This document shows, piece by piece, positions 5,558 through 6,177 of a DNA stretch of 6,177 nt. Source of the stretch: Oscillospiraceae bacterium. Its GTDB lineage: Bacteria > Bacillota > Clostridia > Oscillospirales > Oscillospiraceae. The position numbers and the translations under genes are program-made. A model generated the notes under the pieces. That model was not told the origin of the DNA and ran no database searches. It saw only the letters and a list, made by a program, of their open reading frames with translations. Where the stretch lies: assembly GCA_028705905.1 (NCBI GenBank), contig JAQWCP010000103.1, positions 1 to 6,177 on the forward strand, written 5' to 3'. Each line of letters starts with the position of its first letter. The first letter of the stretch is position 1.

Positions 5558-6177
5558 ATGCTTCCCAGTTGTGCCAGACGTTCTGCACATCTTCGTTGTC
5601 TTCCAACATCTCGATGAGCTTTTCCAGGTTCTTTTTGTCCTCGTCCGACTCGACCTTGACATAATTTTGTGGCACCATCTCCACCTCGGCAGACAAAAAG
5701 GCATATCCCTTTTCTTCCAGCGCTGTGGTCACATTGCCGCAGGCGTCGGGCTCTGTGTAAATTTCAAATACTTCTCCTTCATTGGAAAAGTCAGCCGCGC
5801 CGGCCTCCAGTCCATCCATCATCACCGTGTCTTCATCCAGATCCTCGCTTTCGATGACGATGACACCCTTCTGGTCGAACGACCAAGAGACGCAGCCCGT
5901 AGCACCCAAATTCCCGCCGTATTTATCAAAGTAATGGCGCATCTCCGACGCGGTGCGGTTGCGGTTGTCCGTCATGGTCTCTACAATGACAGCCACCCCA
6001 CAGGGGCCATACCCTTCATATACAATGGTTTCATAGTTGGCTGCATCTGAACCCTGCGCCTTTTCTACTGCTCGCTTGATGTTGTCATTGGGCACATTGG
6101 CCGCTTTCGCCTTTGCAATGACATCTTTCAAGCGAGAGTTTTCCGAGGGGTTGGCACTACCCCCAGACTTCACCGCA
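5556..6177 (-). CDS. YebC/PmpR family protein (5' end outside the window)
   Basis: This is the C-terminal 206 residues or so of a protein usually about 240 long. The missing 35 residues would hold the conserved GHSKW start. The frame runs off the window edge; the GTG near 6173 is only an internal valine codon (AVKSGGSANPSENSRLKDVI). Family marks are AKAANVPNDNIKRAVEKAQG, YEGYGPCGVAVIVETMTDN with RNRTASEMRHYFDKYGGNLG after it, GCVSWSFDQKG, and the acidic C-terminal part ending EDVQNVWHNWEA. YebC proteins were described as DNA-binding regulators (PmpR in Pseudomonas), and some members have more recently been linked to translation of difficult peptide stretches, so the role here is left open. 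No key region in the visible part looks damaged. It converges with the small membrane gene on a shared terminator. Confidence 0.95.
   Translation of the reverse strand, partial: AVKSGGSANPSENSRLKDVIAKAKAANVPNDNIKRAVEKAQGSDAANYETIVYEGYGPCGVAVIVETMTDNRNRTASEMRHYFDKYGGNLGATGCVSWSFDQKGVIVIESEDLDEDTVMMDGLEAGAADFSNEGEVFEIYTEPDACGNVTTALEEKGYAFLSAEVEMVPQNYVKVESDEDKKNLEKLIEMLEDNEDVQNVWHNWEA

Overview
The window most likely comes from a spore-forming Firmicute of the class Clostridia, of moderate GC content, perhaps the Oscillospiraceae/Ruminococcaceae area. The evidence is a clear SpoIIID sporulation regulator, a lipoprotein-type substrate-binding protein, an S-layer-homology (SLH) protease, strong GGAGG-type ribosome binding sites and many U-tailed terminators. 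The genus is an inference. It looks like ordinary chromosome; I see no tRNA, rRNA, CRISPR array, insertion sequence or phage gene.

Left part (1-2655). The + strand carries the end of an ABC-importer operon: the C-terminal half of a FecE/BtuD-type ATPase, a class III substrate-binding lipoprotein, and a one-component regulator that joins an excisionase-type DNA-binding domain to a molybdate-binding-like (PBP-like) domain. The ATPase and binding protein alone would be called iron-siderophore or cobalamin uptake. The regulator type suggests instead that the cargo could be an oxyanion such as molybdate or tungstate, as in the MolBCA transporters. A near-perfect 27-bp palindrome lies between the ATPase and binding-protein genes. 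The operon ends at a strong hairpin terminator.

Middle (2619-4685). On the - strand is a secreted 634-residue protein with three SLH repeats, a trypsin-like serine protease domain with an intact catalytic triad, an Ig-like stretch and an unrecognised C-terminal domain. Its GTG start, ribosome binding site, sigma-A-type promoter and terminator are all visible. The operon and this gene converge on a pair of terminators.

Right part (4690-6177). A possible 48-residue small protein on the - strand, with a good ribosome binding site, lies divergent to and just upstream of spoIIID. SpoIIID, the mother-cell sporulation DNA-binding protein, reads on the + strand from a probable TTG start and is followed at once by a 25-bp hairpin lacking a U-tract. 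Next comes a 53-residue two-helix membrane protein (+). It converges with a YebC/PmpR family gene (- strand, 5' end outside the window) on a shared bidirectional terminator that overlaps the yebC stop codon.

The left operon probably works as one uptake-and-sensing unit. The other genes look like independently transcribed single genes.
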